The notes below the pieces were generated by a model. It was not told where the DNA came from and made no database searches. It worked only from the letters and a program-made list of their open reading frames with translations. From Clostridium bornimense (GTDB taxonomy: Bacteria; Bacillota; Clostridia; Clostridiales; Clostridiaceae): 64,000 nt of DNA. Of this stretch, positions 17,680-26,501 are shown one piece after another. The stretch lies in contig NZ_HG917869.1 in NCBI RefSeq assembly GCF_000577895.1, forward strand, positions 434,001 through 498,000, written 5' to 3'. The position numbers and the translations under genes were made by a program. The first letter of the stretch is position 1. The number at the start of each line of letters is the position of its first letter.

Positions 17680-18574
17680 ATGATTTCTCCTTAATAACAA
17701 AATAATATTCCTTACGATTATATATATAATCTTTGTTAATAATTACGTTGTCATTATCAAACTCCACATCTACTGTCGTTAACTCTTTTAAATCACTGTT
17801 AGCATATAATGAAACACTCCTCGGTTGATGTACTTTTAAACGGCCATCATTATTATTTATAACTACTATTGTATTTGTTGATGTTTTTAAAGCTCTTATT
17901 GTTCCATCTTCATTAAATTTTAGAGAATTATCTTCTCCATGAATACCGATACTATTTATATCATATGCTTTTATTTTTCCTATAGGTGTATTAATATAAA
18001 CGGGCTTTGATGGTTCACAAGTCATTATTTTCCCACTTTTATAAAGGGAAAATCCTATCCTATTTTCTATTATTAAATTATTATGGTGTATTATAATTTT
18101 TTCTCTAGGCCATAATGTTATAGATTTAATTTTCTCATCATCATAGAACTTGATTGATATCAACTTTGCAGAAAACTCTGTAAAATCAAATTTAAATTTA
18201 TATGATTCTGCTAAGTTATACTCATCATCTTGTGTCCAATATCCTGAGACTTTCCCATTTAGGGGAAATATTTTTTTTACAGCACCACTTTTATAAAAAA
18301 CTATTTTTTCAACATTAAAAGTATAATCTTTTATACTAATTGTAGTACTCTTCTCCAAATCAATACTTTTTATTTCTCCAGTTTTGTATAATCTTATTGC
18401 TGGTGACTCCCTAGTTCTTGTTTCTTCAATTGTATATCTAGGAATCAGTGTATGTCCATTTATATGAATTGTATTTTCTTCTTCAACTTTAAAAGATTCA
18501 ACTTCACCATTACTATATCTTTCTGTAATCACAGCATTATTTAACGTACCATATTTCCCCAAGCTATAATTCAT
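17672..18574 (-). CDS. Unknown nif-associated beta-repeat protein
   Basis: I do not recognise a family for this 300-residue soluble protein. It carries about seven degenerate repeats of the form Y-x-x-G-x-[IV]-K-x-[IL], at residues about 20 (YSNGEVESF), 63 (YKTGEIKSI), 94 (YKSGAVKKI), 144 (YDDEKIKSI), 178 (YKSGKIMTC), 219 (FNEDGTIRAL) and 257. Between them are short hydrophobic strands, which suggests an all-beta, MORN-like or WG-like repeat fold. There is no signal peptide. It lies 11 bases after the AnfO gene and its stop overlaps the regulator start, so it is clearly co-translated in a nif operon. A scaffold or sensing role is only speculation. Confidence 0.8.
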   Translation of the reverse strand: MNYSLGKYGTLNNAVITERYSNGEVESFKVEEENTIHINGHTLIPRYTIEETRTRESPAIRLYKTGEIKSIDLEKSTTISIKDYTFNVEKIVFYKSGAVKKIFPLNGKVSGYWTQDDEYNLAESYKFKFDFTEFSAKLISIKFYDDEKIKSITLWPREKIIIHHNNLIIENRIGFSLYKSGKIMTCEPSKPVYINTPIGKIKAYDINSIGIHGEDNSLKFNEDGTIRALKTSTNTIVVINNNDGRLKVHQPRSVSLYANSDLKELTTVDVEFDNDNVIINKDYIYNRKEYYFVIKEKSYG

Positions 18575-18585
18575 TTTTCAACCCC

Positions 18586-19194
18586 CTATATCAACTTTTT
18601 TATAAGAACCTTATATTCATTTCTCTTTATTTTAGATGCAGATATTGATATCTCTTTATTATATTCTTTTTTTTCAAGCCATGGTGGTATATGACAACAT
18701 CTTACTTCTAGTATATCAAATTTTTCATGTTCCAAAAAAGGCATAATAGCCTTTTTAGACGATAATTCTGGTCTTGTAAACTGTAATTCATTCAAATCTA
18801 TAAGATAATATCCATCTTTAATTTTTTTTGCTACAAACTGTTTTTCTAGTTCTTTAACTTTCCTAACATGTTCCTCTTCTTTTTCTAATATTGTATCTAA
18901 ATAATCCTCTGGATTTCCTGAGAGTTCCCATATGCTAAAATCAGCTTCATAGAAGACTCCATATGGTATTCCTTGTGCTTTCTCAACCACTATAACTTTA
19001 CAATCATCTAACTCCTCAACTACAGCTCTATAATATTCTCGTATTGTGTCTACCCTACTTGTTGCAGATATATTTATAGGAATACTTTTAAAAACTCCCC
19101 AATGTCTTTCTTTCCCATATACTATTAACTCCTTACAATTTTGAAATGATCCAATTTCATTAAAATCTCTTAGCAAAAATGCTATCTTCTCCAT
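18586..19194 (-). CDS. AnfO-family nitrogenase accessory protein
   Basis: This 202-residue protein matches the AnfO family by sequence memory of its signature: GIPYGVFYEADFSIWELSG, then a run ending YLDTILEKEEE, and the late motifs KKAIMPFLEHEKFDILEV and HIPPWLE. AnfO is known from alternative (Fe-only) nitrogenase clusters, where it supports diazotrophic growth by an unclear mechanism. Here it stands in a MoFe nif cluster, ten bases after nifV-alpha, with no anfHDGK in the window. The start ATG 19194 follows GGAGGGG. The role with MoFe nitrogenase, or in trans with an alternative enzyme elsewhere in the genome, is open. Confidence 0.82.
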   Translation of the reverse strand: MEKIAFLLRDFNEIGSFQNCKELIVYGKERHWGVFKSIPINISATSRVDTIREYYRAVVEELDDCKVIVVEKAQGIPYGVFYEADFSIWELSGNPEDYLDTILEKEEEHVRKVKELEKQFVAKKIKDGYYLIDLNELQFTRPELSSKKAIMPFLEHEKFDILEVRCCHIPPWLEKKEYNKEISISASKIKRNEYKVLIKKLI

Positions 19195-19204
19195 ATTACC
19201 CCTC

Positions 19205-19939
19205 CTATATATAATATTTCATAATACTTTTAAATCTATCTAAATCAGTATTTCCAGTTCTCTCTCCTATTCCTTCTATAGTACAATCTATATACTTTGC
19301 CCCTGATCTATAGGCCACTAATGATAAAGGAATTGCCATACCAAAATCATTATGGCCATGAAACTCTATATCAATATCACACTCTTTTATAATTTCTTCT
19401 ACATTTTCTTTTACAGATGATATATCTAATATTCCTAATGTATCAGAATACCTAACTCTATTCACTTGTAAACTCTTCACTATCTTACATACCTCAACCA
19501 AAAATTTCTTCTCTGCTCTCGATGCATCTTCTAACCCTACTACAACCTCATAATCTTTCTCCTTTGCAATATATATACATCTTTTTATGCTATCAATTAC
19601 CCATTTTCTATCTCTTCTTAAGTTTTTATATATATGCATGTCTGAAATTGGAGCACTTATATGAATAATATCCGGCTTACAATCAAAGGAATGATATATA
19701 TCACTTTCTTTTATCCTATTCCATGTTGAAATTTTGCAACCACCTTTTATCTCCATCATTGATAGTATTACTTCCTTTTCTTCCTTACACATTGCTGGTA
19801 TACCTGCTTCTATCTGATATACCCCCATACTATCTAATCTTTTAACTATATCTATCTTATCTTTCTTTGAAAAAACTTTCCCCGCCTGCTGCTCACCATC
19901 TCTTAATGTAGTATCAACAATATAAAATTTATTTTCCAT
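19205..19939 (-). CDS. nifV: NifV-alpha, homocitrate synthase N-terminal (catalytic barrel) subunit
   Basis: This is the catalytic half of the split clostridial homocitrate synthase, which condenses acetyl-CoA and 2-oxoglutarate to homocitrate, the organic ligand of FeMo-cofactor. The 244-residue TIM barrel shows the isopropylmalate-synthase-like motifs TLRDGEQQAG near the start, HGHNDFGMA and IEGIGERTGNTDL near the end. It lacks the C-terminal domain that ordinary NifV has; that domain is supplied by the preceding gene. ATG 19939 is preferred over GTG 19945, which overlaps the ribosome site. Its start overlaps the stop of nifV-omega, so the subunits are co-translated. Confidence 0.92.
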   Translation of the reverse strand: MENKFYIVDTTLRDGEQQAGKVFSKKDKIDIVKRLDSMGVYQIEAGIPAMCKEEKEVILSMMEIKGGCKISTWNRIKESDIYHSFDCKPDIIHISAPISDMHIYKNLRRDRKWVIDSIKRCIYIAKEKDYEVVVGLEDASRAEKKFLVEVCKIVKSLQVNRVRYSDTLGILDISSVKENVEEIIKECDIDIEFHGHNDFGMAIPLSLVAYRSGAKYIDCTIEGIGERTGNTDLDRFKSIMKYYI

Positions 19940-20822
19940 TATCACTCACCTTCTCTTTCACTATTTCTTTAAACTCATCATCACTTAATCCTCTTTTCAA
20001 ATCTATACTTTTTTTCTTAACAATATCTAATAACTTTATAACTGTTTTATCATCATATACAACATTCATTTCTTTTAGCTTAATTTCAATTGCCTTTCTT
20101 CCAGATGATTTACCTAAAACTATTTTTCTTACTGCACCTATATCTTCAGGTAAAAAAGGCTCATAATTGCTTGGATCTTTATATATTCCATCAACATGAA
20201 TTCCAGATTCTACATAGAAAATCTCTTCTCCAATAATAGGTTTATTTCTAGGCATTTTCATCTCGGTAATATCTTCAACAATTTCTCTTAAATTTTTAAA
20301 TGCTTTGAAATCACCTGATTTTCTTAAATTATATAAATATCTCTGCGATGCTAATATTTCTTCTGTCGGTGCAAAGCCTCCAATTCCTGAAAAACTAGTA
20401 ACCACTTTCTTGCCTTTAAATCTACTTACCCAATAATTTAATATAGATGTTGCCATATGAAAGTCATTTTTTATGGAAAGTTCAACATTAGCCCCAAACT
20501 CTGTAAATATTTGATTCAATATATTCTCATAATCGTAAAATAACATATCTCCTAATCCAATAATTCTATTAACCTCTTTATTGAAAATAGAATGACATTC
20601 AATATCTTTGCAACTATCTATTAGAACCTCCTCTTCTTCTTTTCTATAAATAAATTTATTACCATAAACTACGTTTTCTGCAATTTCTTTTGGTACTTCA
20701 ACAATATCTACTCCCGATTCTATTAATAATGCTACTATTTCATCAATATTTTGTAGTAATTTCCCTTTATTTTTATAATATAACTCCACAATTGTTCTAT
20801 CAATTATCTTTACATCATTCAT
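19929..20822 (-). CDS. nifV: NifV-omega, homocitrate synthase C-terminal subunit
   Basis: This 297-residue protein is the second half of the split homocitrate synthase. It has a degenerate barrel-like N-terminal part (VKIIDRTIVELYYKNKG, where TLRDGEQ would be) and a canonical C-terminal region with FYVESGIHVDGI, YEPFLPEDIGAVRKIVLGKSSGRKAI. The split order omega-alpha is that of C. pasteurianum. ATG 20822 with GGAG seven bases upstream is the start; the longer frame upstream crosses a hairpin. It is the first gene of the operon that continues through anfO and the regulator. Confidence 0.9.
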   Translation of the reverse strand: MNDVKIIDRTIVELYYKNKGKLLQNIDEIVALLIESGVDIVEVPKEIAENVVYGNKFIYRKEEEEVLIDSCKDIECHSIFNKEVNRIIGLGDMLFYDYENILNQIFTEFGANVELSIKNDFHMATSILNYWVSRFKGKKVVTSFSGIGGFAPTEEILASQRYLYNLRKSGDFKAFKNLREIVEDITEMKMPRNKPIIGEEIFYVESGIHVDGIYKDPSNYEPFLPEDIGAVRKIVLGKSSGRKAIEIKLKEMNVVYDDKTVIKLLDIVKKKSIDLKRGLSDDEFKEIVKEKVSDNGK

Positions 20823-20837
20823 AATTAATCTCCTATA

Positions 20838-20872
20838 AAACAAAAGAGGACAACCTATAAAAGTTATCCTCT
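20838..20872 (-). terminator. Terminator-like hairpin in the nifV-omega leader
   Basis: AGAGGATAAC and GTTGTCCTCT (20845-20854 and 20863-20872) form a 10-bp stem with one wobble, followed by TTTTGTTTT on the minus strand and immediately by the nifV-omega ribosome site. The position, inside the leader, suggests attenuation rather than the end of a gene. The gap between nifV-omega and modA (about 294 bases) otherwise holds only AT-rich sequence and the modA operator candidate. Confidence 0.55.
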
Positions 20873-21067
20873 TCGATAATTTGATAAATATAATATTATT
20901 ATAATAATACACTTATCTCATCTATTATGCAATTTCATTTTCTTAATTTTAGTAATTTTTTATTATTAATTTATCAATAAACCACCTAATAAATTTATTT
21001 TTTTATAATATTTTTTTCTTTTTTCATTGTATCGAAGATATAAATGTGGTAATATTTATCTCAATAT

Positions 21068-21079
21068 TTGTTGCAACAA
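21068..21079 (+). promoter_or_regulatory. Palindrome upstream of modA, candidate operator
   Basis: TTGTTGCAACAA is a perfect 12-bp palindrome flanked by further partly symmetric AT bases. It lies 38 bases before the modA start codon. It could be the binding site of the HTH/PBP-like regulator encoded nearby, but it differs from the ModE box of E. coli. Confidence 0.45.
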
Positions 21080-21116
21080 TATGTAAATTTAAAATAACGT
21101 GAAAGAGGTGATTTTC

Positions 21117-21929
21117 ATGAAAAAGAATTTATCATTTTTTCTATCGACCTTTTTAATTGCTACTATATCTTTTACAATGTTAGGATGTAATAATAACACG
21201 CCTAAAGAAAAAAACACTACTGAGAAAAGTAACGAAATAAAAGCTGACTTAACTATTTCTGCTGCTGCAAGTTTAAAAGAGGCAATGGAAGATATAAAAA
21301 AAGAATTCAAAAAAGAATATCCAAATATTACTCTTACCTTCAATTATGGCTCATCTGGATCATTACAACAACAAATCGAACAAGGAGCACCATCTGACGT
21401 ATTTATCTCTGCTGGAAAATCACAAATGACCGCACTAAATGATAAAAATTTAATTTTATCAGATAGTTGCAAAGATTTAGTTACAAATAAACTTGTTTTA
21501 GTAGGTTCAAAAGACTCTTCCATTACTTCAATTAATGACTTAACCTCTGATTCTGTAAATAAAATAGCTGTAGGTGAACCTTCAAGCGTTCCAGCTGGTA
21601 AATATGCAGATGAAACTTTAAAAAATCTTGGTATCTATGATAGTATCTCATCAAAATTAGTATTTGCTAAAGACGTAAAAGAAGTATTAACTTGGTCAAC
21701 TACAGGTAATGCTGACGTAGGTTTTGTTTATCTAAGTGACGCTATTTCTAGTGACTCTGCAAAAATAATTGAGAATATATCAGAAGATTTACATTCATCT
21801 ATTACATACCCGGTTGGTATAGTAAAAGCAACAAAAAATGAAGAAGCTTCTAAAGATTTTGTTAACTTCTTATTCAGTGATTCTAGTAATACAATATTTG
21901 AAAAATACGGATATACCCCTTGTAAGTAA
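21117..21929 (+). CDS. modA: ModA, molybdate-binding lipoprotein
   Basis: ModA (270 residues) captures molybdate outside the membrane for ModBC. It begins with a lipoprotein signal (MKKNLSFFLSTF to LGCNN, Cys at about 24). The mature part has the ModA hallmarks LTISAAASLKEAMEDI, FNYGSSGSLQQQIEQGAPSD and VKEVLTWSTTGNADVGFVY. ATG 21117 with AGAGGTG is chosen over the in-frame GTG 21099. It is the first gene of modABC, transcribed away from nifV-omega. Molybdate supply is needed for the adjacent MoFe nitrogenase. Confidence 0.95.
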   Translation: MKKNLSFFLSTFLIATISFTMLGCNNNTPKEKNTTEKSNEIKADLTISAAASLKEAMEDIKKEFKKEYPNITLTFNYGSSGSLQQQIEQGAPSDVFISAGKSQMTALNDKNLILSDSCKDLVTNKLVLVGSKDSSITSINDLTSDSVNKIAVGEPSSVPAGKYADETLKNLGIYDSISSKLVFAKDVKEVLTWSTTGNADVGFVYLSDAISSDSAKIIENISEDLHSSITYPVGIVKATKNEEASKDFVNFLFSDSSNTIFEKYGYTPCK

Positions 21930-21965
21930 TTGTTTCGTCATTAATTATAAAAGGAGGCCTTAATT

Positions 21966-22646
21966 ATGATAACTGATTTTTCTCCTTTTTGGATTTCTCT
22001 AAAAACCTCTATATTAAGCACTATCATTACCTTTATTATAGGAATTCCAATTGCCTATCTTATTGCTAAAAGTAATAGTAAATTAAAAGGGTTTATTGAT
22101 GCAATAGTTACACTTCCTTTAATTTTACCACCTACAGTAGTTGGTTTTTTCTTACTTTTGATTTGCGGCAAAAATGGTCCAATAGGAATTTTACTAAGTA
22201 AATTTGATATAACTCTAATCTTTTCTTGGACAGCTACTGTTATAACCGCCGTAATAATTTCTTTTCCTATGATGTATAGGTCAAGTAGATCTTCCTTTGA
22301 ACAAATTGACAAAAATATAATATCTGCTGCACGTACACTAGGACTTAGTGAATTTAAAATATTCTACAAAGTTGCAATACCACTAGCTTATCCTGGAATT
22401 ATTGGTGGTCTAGTGCTTTCCTTTGCAAGATCTATGGGTGAATTTGGTGCTACCCTTATGTTAGCAGGTAATATTCCTGGAAAAACTCAAACAATGCCTT
22501 TAGCAATTTTTTTCGCAGCTGAAGGTGGAAACTATAAAGAAGCAATAGCCTGGGTTTTAATTATTGTTTTCTTTTCACTTATAATGATACTATTATTAAA
22601 TTATTGGTGTTCAATACAAGATAAAGTTTTAGGTAAAAGGAGGTAG
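21966..22646 (+). CDS. modB: ModB, molybdate ABC transporter permease
   Basis: ModB (226 residues) is the membrane channel. It has five to six hydrophobic segments and the EAA loop that docks to the ATPase (AARTLGLSEFKIFYKVAIPLA, in part). The motif ARSMGEFGATLMLAGNIPG is typical of ModB. ATG 21966 has AAAGGAGG. The next gene, modC, begins four bases after its stop. Confidence 0.95.
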   Translation: MITDFSPFWISLKTSILSTIITFIIGIPIAYLIAKSNSKLKGFIDAIVTLPLILPPTVVGFFLLLICGKNGPIGILLSKFDITLIFSWTATVITAVIISFPMMYRSSRSSFEQIDKNIISAARTLGLSEFKIFYKVAIPLAYPGIIGGLVLSFARSMGEFGATLMLAGNIPGKTQTMPLAIFFAAEGGNYKEAIAWVLIIVFFSLIMILLLNYWCSIQDKVLGKRR

Positions 22647-22650
22647 TAAT

Positions 22651-23703
22651 ATGCTAGAAATGAATATAAAAAAAAGCCTATCTTCCTTTAATCTTACCGT
22701 TAATTTCGCCACTGATAAAAAAATCCTTGGATTCTTAGGTGCTTCAGGGTCTGGTAAGAGTATGTCTCTACGTTGCATTGCTGGTTTAGAAACACCATCA
22801 TCTGGAGAAATAATATTAAATAATAGAATTTTATATAATTCTACAAATAATATAAATCTAAAATGCCAAAAAAGAAATATAGGATTTCTTTTTCAAAATT
22901 ACGCTCTTATGCCTAATATGAATGTATTAGAAAATATAAAACTTGGAGTAATTAGAAAAAAAGATAAAGAACAAATTAATACCTTAACTGCAGAATATAT
23001 AAAACGCTTTAATCTTGAAGGCCTTGAAAAAAAATATCCTTGGCAACTATCTGGAGGACAACAACAAAGAGTTGCTTTAGCGAGAGCCTTAATTATAAAT
23101 CCTGATATATTATTACTTGATGAACCTTTTTCAGCATTAGATCATCATCTTAAATTAACTATGGAAAAAGAACTTACTACACTATTAAAATATTATACTG
23201 GATATGTTGTTTTTGTAACACATGATATTGCTGAAGCTTATAGAATTTGCGATGAAATTATTGTTTTTGATAATGGAACCGCCTTATGTAATAAAGATAA
23301 AAAGTTACTATTTTCAAATCCTTCTACACTAACAGAAGCAAAAATCACAGGTTGCAAAAATATTTCTAGTATAAAGATTCTTGATACAAATACAATTTAT
23401 GCTGAAGATTGGGGGCTAAAACTAAAAATTAATAGTTTAAAAACAGAAAATCTACCTTCCTATGTAGGCATAAGAGCTCATTTTATCGATGTTCTTAAAA
23501 ACACTAATAAAAACTTAACTAATATAAATTCATTTACTGTAGAAAACATAATGGAGAATCCATTTGACCTAACCATATATGTTAAAGCAAATAATGAAAC
23601 AAAAGGTTTAATTACTTTCTTTCTTGAAAAAGAAGATTTATTTTTTAACATTGGTGATATTATTAATCTCCATTTTTCTGAGAATAATTTATTCGTTTTT
23701 TAA
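22651..23703 (+). CDS. modC: ModC, molybdate ABC transporter ATPase
   Basis: ModC (350 residues) powers molybdate import. It has Walker A GASGSGKSM (about 30-38), LSGGQQQRVALARAL, Walker B ILLLDEPFSALD and H-loop VFVTHDIAEAYR. In Walker A the usual final Thr/Ser is Ser followed by Met, still functional in type. The C-terminal third (about 235-350) is a mop/TOBE-like domain with a weak match, which in ModC binds molybdate for trans-inhibition. ATG 22651 has AAGGAGG. Confidence 0.94.
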   Translation: MLEMNIKKSLSSFNLTVNFATDKKILGFLGASGSGKSMSLRCIAGLETPSSGEIILNNRILYNSTNNINLKCQKRNIGFLFQNYALMPNMNVLENIKLGVIRKKDKEQINTLTAEYIKRFNLEGLEKKYPWQLSGGQQQRVALARALIINPDILLLDEPFSALDHHLKLTMEKELTTLLKYYTGYVVFVTHDIAEAYRICDEIIVFDNGTALCNKDKKLLFSNPSTLTEAKITGCKNISSIKILDTNTIYAEDWGLKLKINSLKTENLPSYVGIRAHFIDVLKNTNKNLTNINSFTVENIMENPFDLTIYVKANNETKGLITFFLEKEDLFFNIGDIINLHFSENNLFVF

Positions 23704-23712
23704 TAATCTTAA

Positions 23713-23754
23713 AGAGTTGTCGCATTGACGAATGAAAATTCGTGAGCGATAGCT
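23713..23754 (+). terminator. modC terminator, member of a hairpin repeat family
   Basis: The arms AGTTGTCGC and GCGATAGCT pair, with an inner stem CGAAT/ATTCG around GAAA, then ACTTTTATC. Its TCGCATT...ACAAAT...AAAATTTGT...GCGA pattern recurs at 28204-28260 and 37518-37557. Confidence 0.55.
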
Positions 23755-23803
23755 ACTTTTATCATACATAGGTTAGACGGCCCTTCACTCTTACTTCTTC
23801 ACT

Positions 23804-23846
23804 GAAAAAAGAGATTGAAGCACTAAGTGCAACAATCTCTTTTTCA
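23804..23846. terminator. Bidirectional terminator between modC and the P-type ATPase
   Basis: AGAGATTG and CAATCTCT (23810-23840) enclose a second stem GCAC/GTGC, with A6 on one side and T5 on the other. It can serve the convergent modABC and ATPase genes. Confidence 0.85.
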
Positions 23847-23847
23847 A

Positions 23848-26358
23848 TTATCTATTTTTAAAGAACTTAACTATCTCATACCACATAATTGAAGATACTG
23901 ATATTAACAGCACTAATATCATATTTCCTATTGTTAATGGTGCTAATTTTAATAGAGATGATATAGGAGTATACAAAATTACTACAATTGCTACCATTGT
24001 TGCAATTATAACACTCCACATCACTTTATCTTTTCTAAGCTTAATAAATGACTTATATGCATACTCCTTATTTGAATTATTTACTTGTACTAAAAGTAAG
24101 TTTGAAATCATTATTATAGATATCGCCATGGATCTTGCTACTTCTACTGAACTTTGATTTCTTATTAAATAAATATAATATATACCAAAAGCAGCTATAA
24201 AAAGAACAAATCCTTGTATAACACTTTTAATTAATAAATTTGAAGTTAAAATTTTTTCATTAGGATTTCTTGGTTTTTTCTCCATTATAGAATCTTCTGC
24301 TGGTTGCCTTTCTAGAACAATAGAACAGGTTGGATCTATTATTAACTCTAATAATACAACATGAATAGGCAATAGCAACAATTCTTTAGATCCAATTCCT
24401 AAAAGAGGAGCTAAAAGCGATGAAAATGCTATTGGAATATGAATAGCAAATACATAACCTATGGCTTTCTTAATATTATCATAAATTCTTCTACCATCTT
24501 TTACTGTATAAACTATAGTTGAAAAATTATCATCTAGCAATATTAGGTCTGCAGCTTCTCTAGCTACTTCAGATCCTCTCTTTCCCATCGCTATACCGAT
24601 ATCAGCTTTTTTCAAAGCTGGTGCATCATTAACACCATCACCAGTCATCGCAACAATTTCACCATTTTCTTTAAAAGCCTTAACAATTCTCATTTTATGC
24701 TCAGGAACTACTCTTGAAAATATATTTGTATTTTTCACTTTTTCTCTAAGTTCTTCATCACTCAATGTATCAATGATGTCTCCTGTGATTATATTATCAT
24801 TACCTATGATACCTACATCTTTTGCAATAGCACTAGCCGTTATTCCATTATCACCAGTAATCATAACAACTCTTATTCCGGCTCTTGAACAATTAGCAAT
24901 GTCCTCTTTTACCGTTTCTCTTGGTGGATCTTGTAATGCTACAAGGCCTAAAAATTCTAATTTACATTGCTCTAAATTACGTGGTATCTCCTCTTCTTTC
25001 TCTATTACCATTTTTCCCACAGCTATTACTCTTAGTCCCCTCAAAGACATTTCTTTCATTTTACTGCTAATATCTTTCTTTAATTCTTTATCTAAATCAC
25101 ATAATGCCATTATCTTTTCTGGTGACCCTTTAGTGGCTACAATTATACCTCCATCCTTTTTCCATACATGTCCCATCATTTTTCTTTTATTAGTAAAAGA
25201 ATATTCTTTTATAAGAGTACCACTAAAAAGTATGTCTTTTGTAATATCATTTTTTTCACAATACTCTATTATGGCTTGCTCCATTGGATCATAAGCTTCA
25301 ACTTCACATGCCATTCCCATAATTGTACTAAAATCTTTTATATCATTTTTAATAGTCCATATATCTTTTACAGTCATCTTATTCATTGTTATAGTTCCAG
25401 TTTTATCCACACAAAGCACAGATACAGCACCTAATGTCTCAACTGATGGAAGCTTTCTAACTAAAGAATTTTTCTTTGCTAATCTCCATGCTCCCATTGA
25501 TAAAACTACTGTTAATATCACAGGAAATTCCTCTGGTATCATTGCCATTGCTAAAGTAATAGCTGATAATATACTTTCAATTATTCTATCTTTGAAACTA
25601 TAGTCCATTAAGTTCACATAAGTAATCATTACTACTAGCAAAAATAGAATTGCAGCTATATATGCACATATCTTTACTAATGTCGATGTTTGTTTTTGAA
25701 GTGGCGTTGCCTCCTCTTTAGCGTCATATACATTCTTACCTATCTTTCCATATTCTGTTTCAACCCCAATCTTCTCTACCTTAATAATACCTCTTCCTTG
25801 AATAACCAATGTTCCAGCATAACAATAATTATTCTTCCAATAATTATTGTTATTTGCAATTACTGATTTCCATATACATATCGATTCTCCTGTTAAGGAA
25901 GATTCATCTATACAAAGATCATTCGCCTTAATAATAAAACCATCAGCAGGTACCTTTACCCCTTCAGAAATAATCATTAAATCACCTGGTACCAAATCCT
26001 CACTATTAATAGTACTCTCTATTCCATCTCTAATAACAGTAATATGAGGAGCCGACAAATTTCTAAGGGCTTTTAGTGTCTTATCTGTTTTCCATTCTTG
26101 AACTACATCGATGCCAATGACAGCTACAACAAATATTAACATTATAATCCCGTCTCTTGGTTCTCCAAGGATAAAATAAATTGTTGCTGCTACTAATAAT
26201 AGTAAAAACATAGGTTCCTTTAATACTTCTAAAACTTTTCTGATAAAACTCTCTTTCTTTTCAGGAACAATATTATTCTTACCATACCGCTCTTGTAATA
26301 ATTTCGCTTCACTGTTGGTTAAACCAACTATTTCTGCTGAATTATTTAGATTTGTCAT
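23848..26358 (-). CDS. P-type cation-transporting ATPase, NiCo-riboswitch controlled
   Basis: This 836-residue pump is a P2-type ATPase. Visible are the actuator motif TGES (156-159), the M4 motif PEEFP (about 275-279), the phosphorylation site DKTGTITMNKM (Asp about 318), the hinge MITGDNGITA and GDGVNDAPALKKADIGIAMG, with about ten membrane helices. Sequence alone would suggest Ca2+ or broad divalent export (PMA1/Ca-ATPase-like). The NiCo riboswitch in its leader argues that it exports Ni2+ or Co2+. ATG 26358 with GGAGGTAAC is the start; upstream in-frame codons lie in the riboswitch leader. The protein is full length. Confidence 0.92.
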   Translation of the reverse strand: MTNLNNSAEIVGLTNSEAKLLQERYGKNNIVPEKKESFIRKVLEVLKEPMFLLLLVAATIYFILGEPRDGIIMLIFVVAVIGIDVVQEWKTDKTLKALRNLSAPHITVIRDGIESTINSEDLVPGDLMIISEGVKVPADGFIIKANDLCIDESSLTGESICIWKSVIANNNNYWKNNYCYAGTLVIQGRGIIKVEKIGVETEYGKIGKNVYDAKEEATPLQKQTSTLVKICAYIAAILFLLVVMITYVNLMDYSFKDRIIESILSAITLAMAMIPEEFPVILTVVLSMGAWRLAKKNSLVRKLPSVETLGAVSVLCVDKTGTITMNKMTVKDIWTIKNDIKDFSTIMGMACEVEAYDPMEQAIIEYCEKNDITKDILFSGTLIKEYSFTNKRKMMGHVWKKDGGIIVATKGSPEKIMALCDLDKELKKDISSKMKEMSLRGLRVIAVGKMVIEKEEEIPRNLEQCKLEFLGLVALQDPPRETVKEDIANCSRAGIRVVMITGDNGITASAIAKDVGIIGNDNIITGDIIDTLSDEELREKVKNTNIFSRVVPEHKMRIVKAFKENGEIVAMTGDGVNDAPALKKADIGIAMGKRGSEVAREAADLILLDDNFSTIVYTVKDGRRIYDNIKKAIGYVFAIHIPIAFSSLLAPLLGIGSKELLLLPIHVVLLELIIDPTCSIVLERQPAEDSIMEKKPRNPNEKILTSNLLIKSVIQGFVLFIAAFGIYYIYLIRNQSSVEVARSMAISIIMISNLLLVQVNNSNKEYAYKSFIKLRKDKVMWSVIIATMVAIVVILYTPISSLLKLAPLTIGNMILVLLISVSSIMWYEIVKFFKNR

Positions 26359-26463
26359 AAAAGTTACCTCCATTTTTATTCCTAGTCTTATATCTAGAAA
26401 TTTTTGTTTGATAGCTCTATGGCAATGCATAAATAGAGTTCTTTCAGTTATTGTTCCGTAAGC

Positions 26464-26501
26464 AAAAAATGCCCGTGGAACAATATACTGTCCCACAGGC
26501 A
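26464..26501 (-). terminator. Expression-platform terminator of the NiCo riboswitch
   Basis: A 13-bp stem with wobble pairs (26501-26489 with 26482-26470) is followed by six T. Its 5-prime arm reuses the CCTGTGGGACA segment that the aptamer needs, so aptamer folding and termination exclude each other. Metal binding is predicted to turn expression on. Confidence 0.8.
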
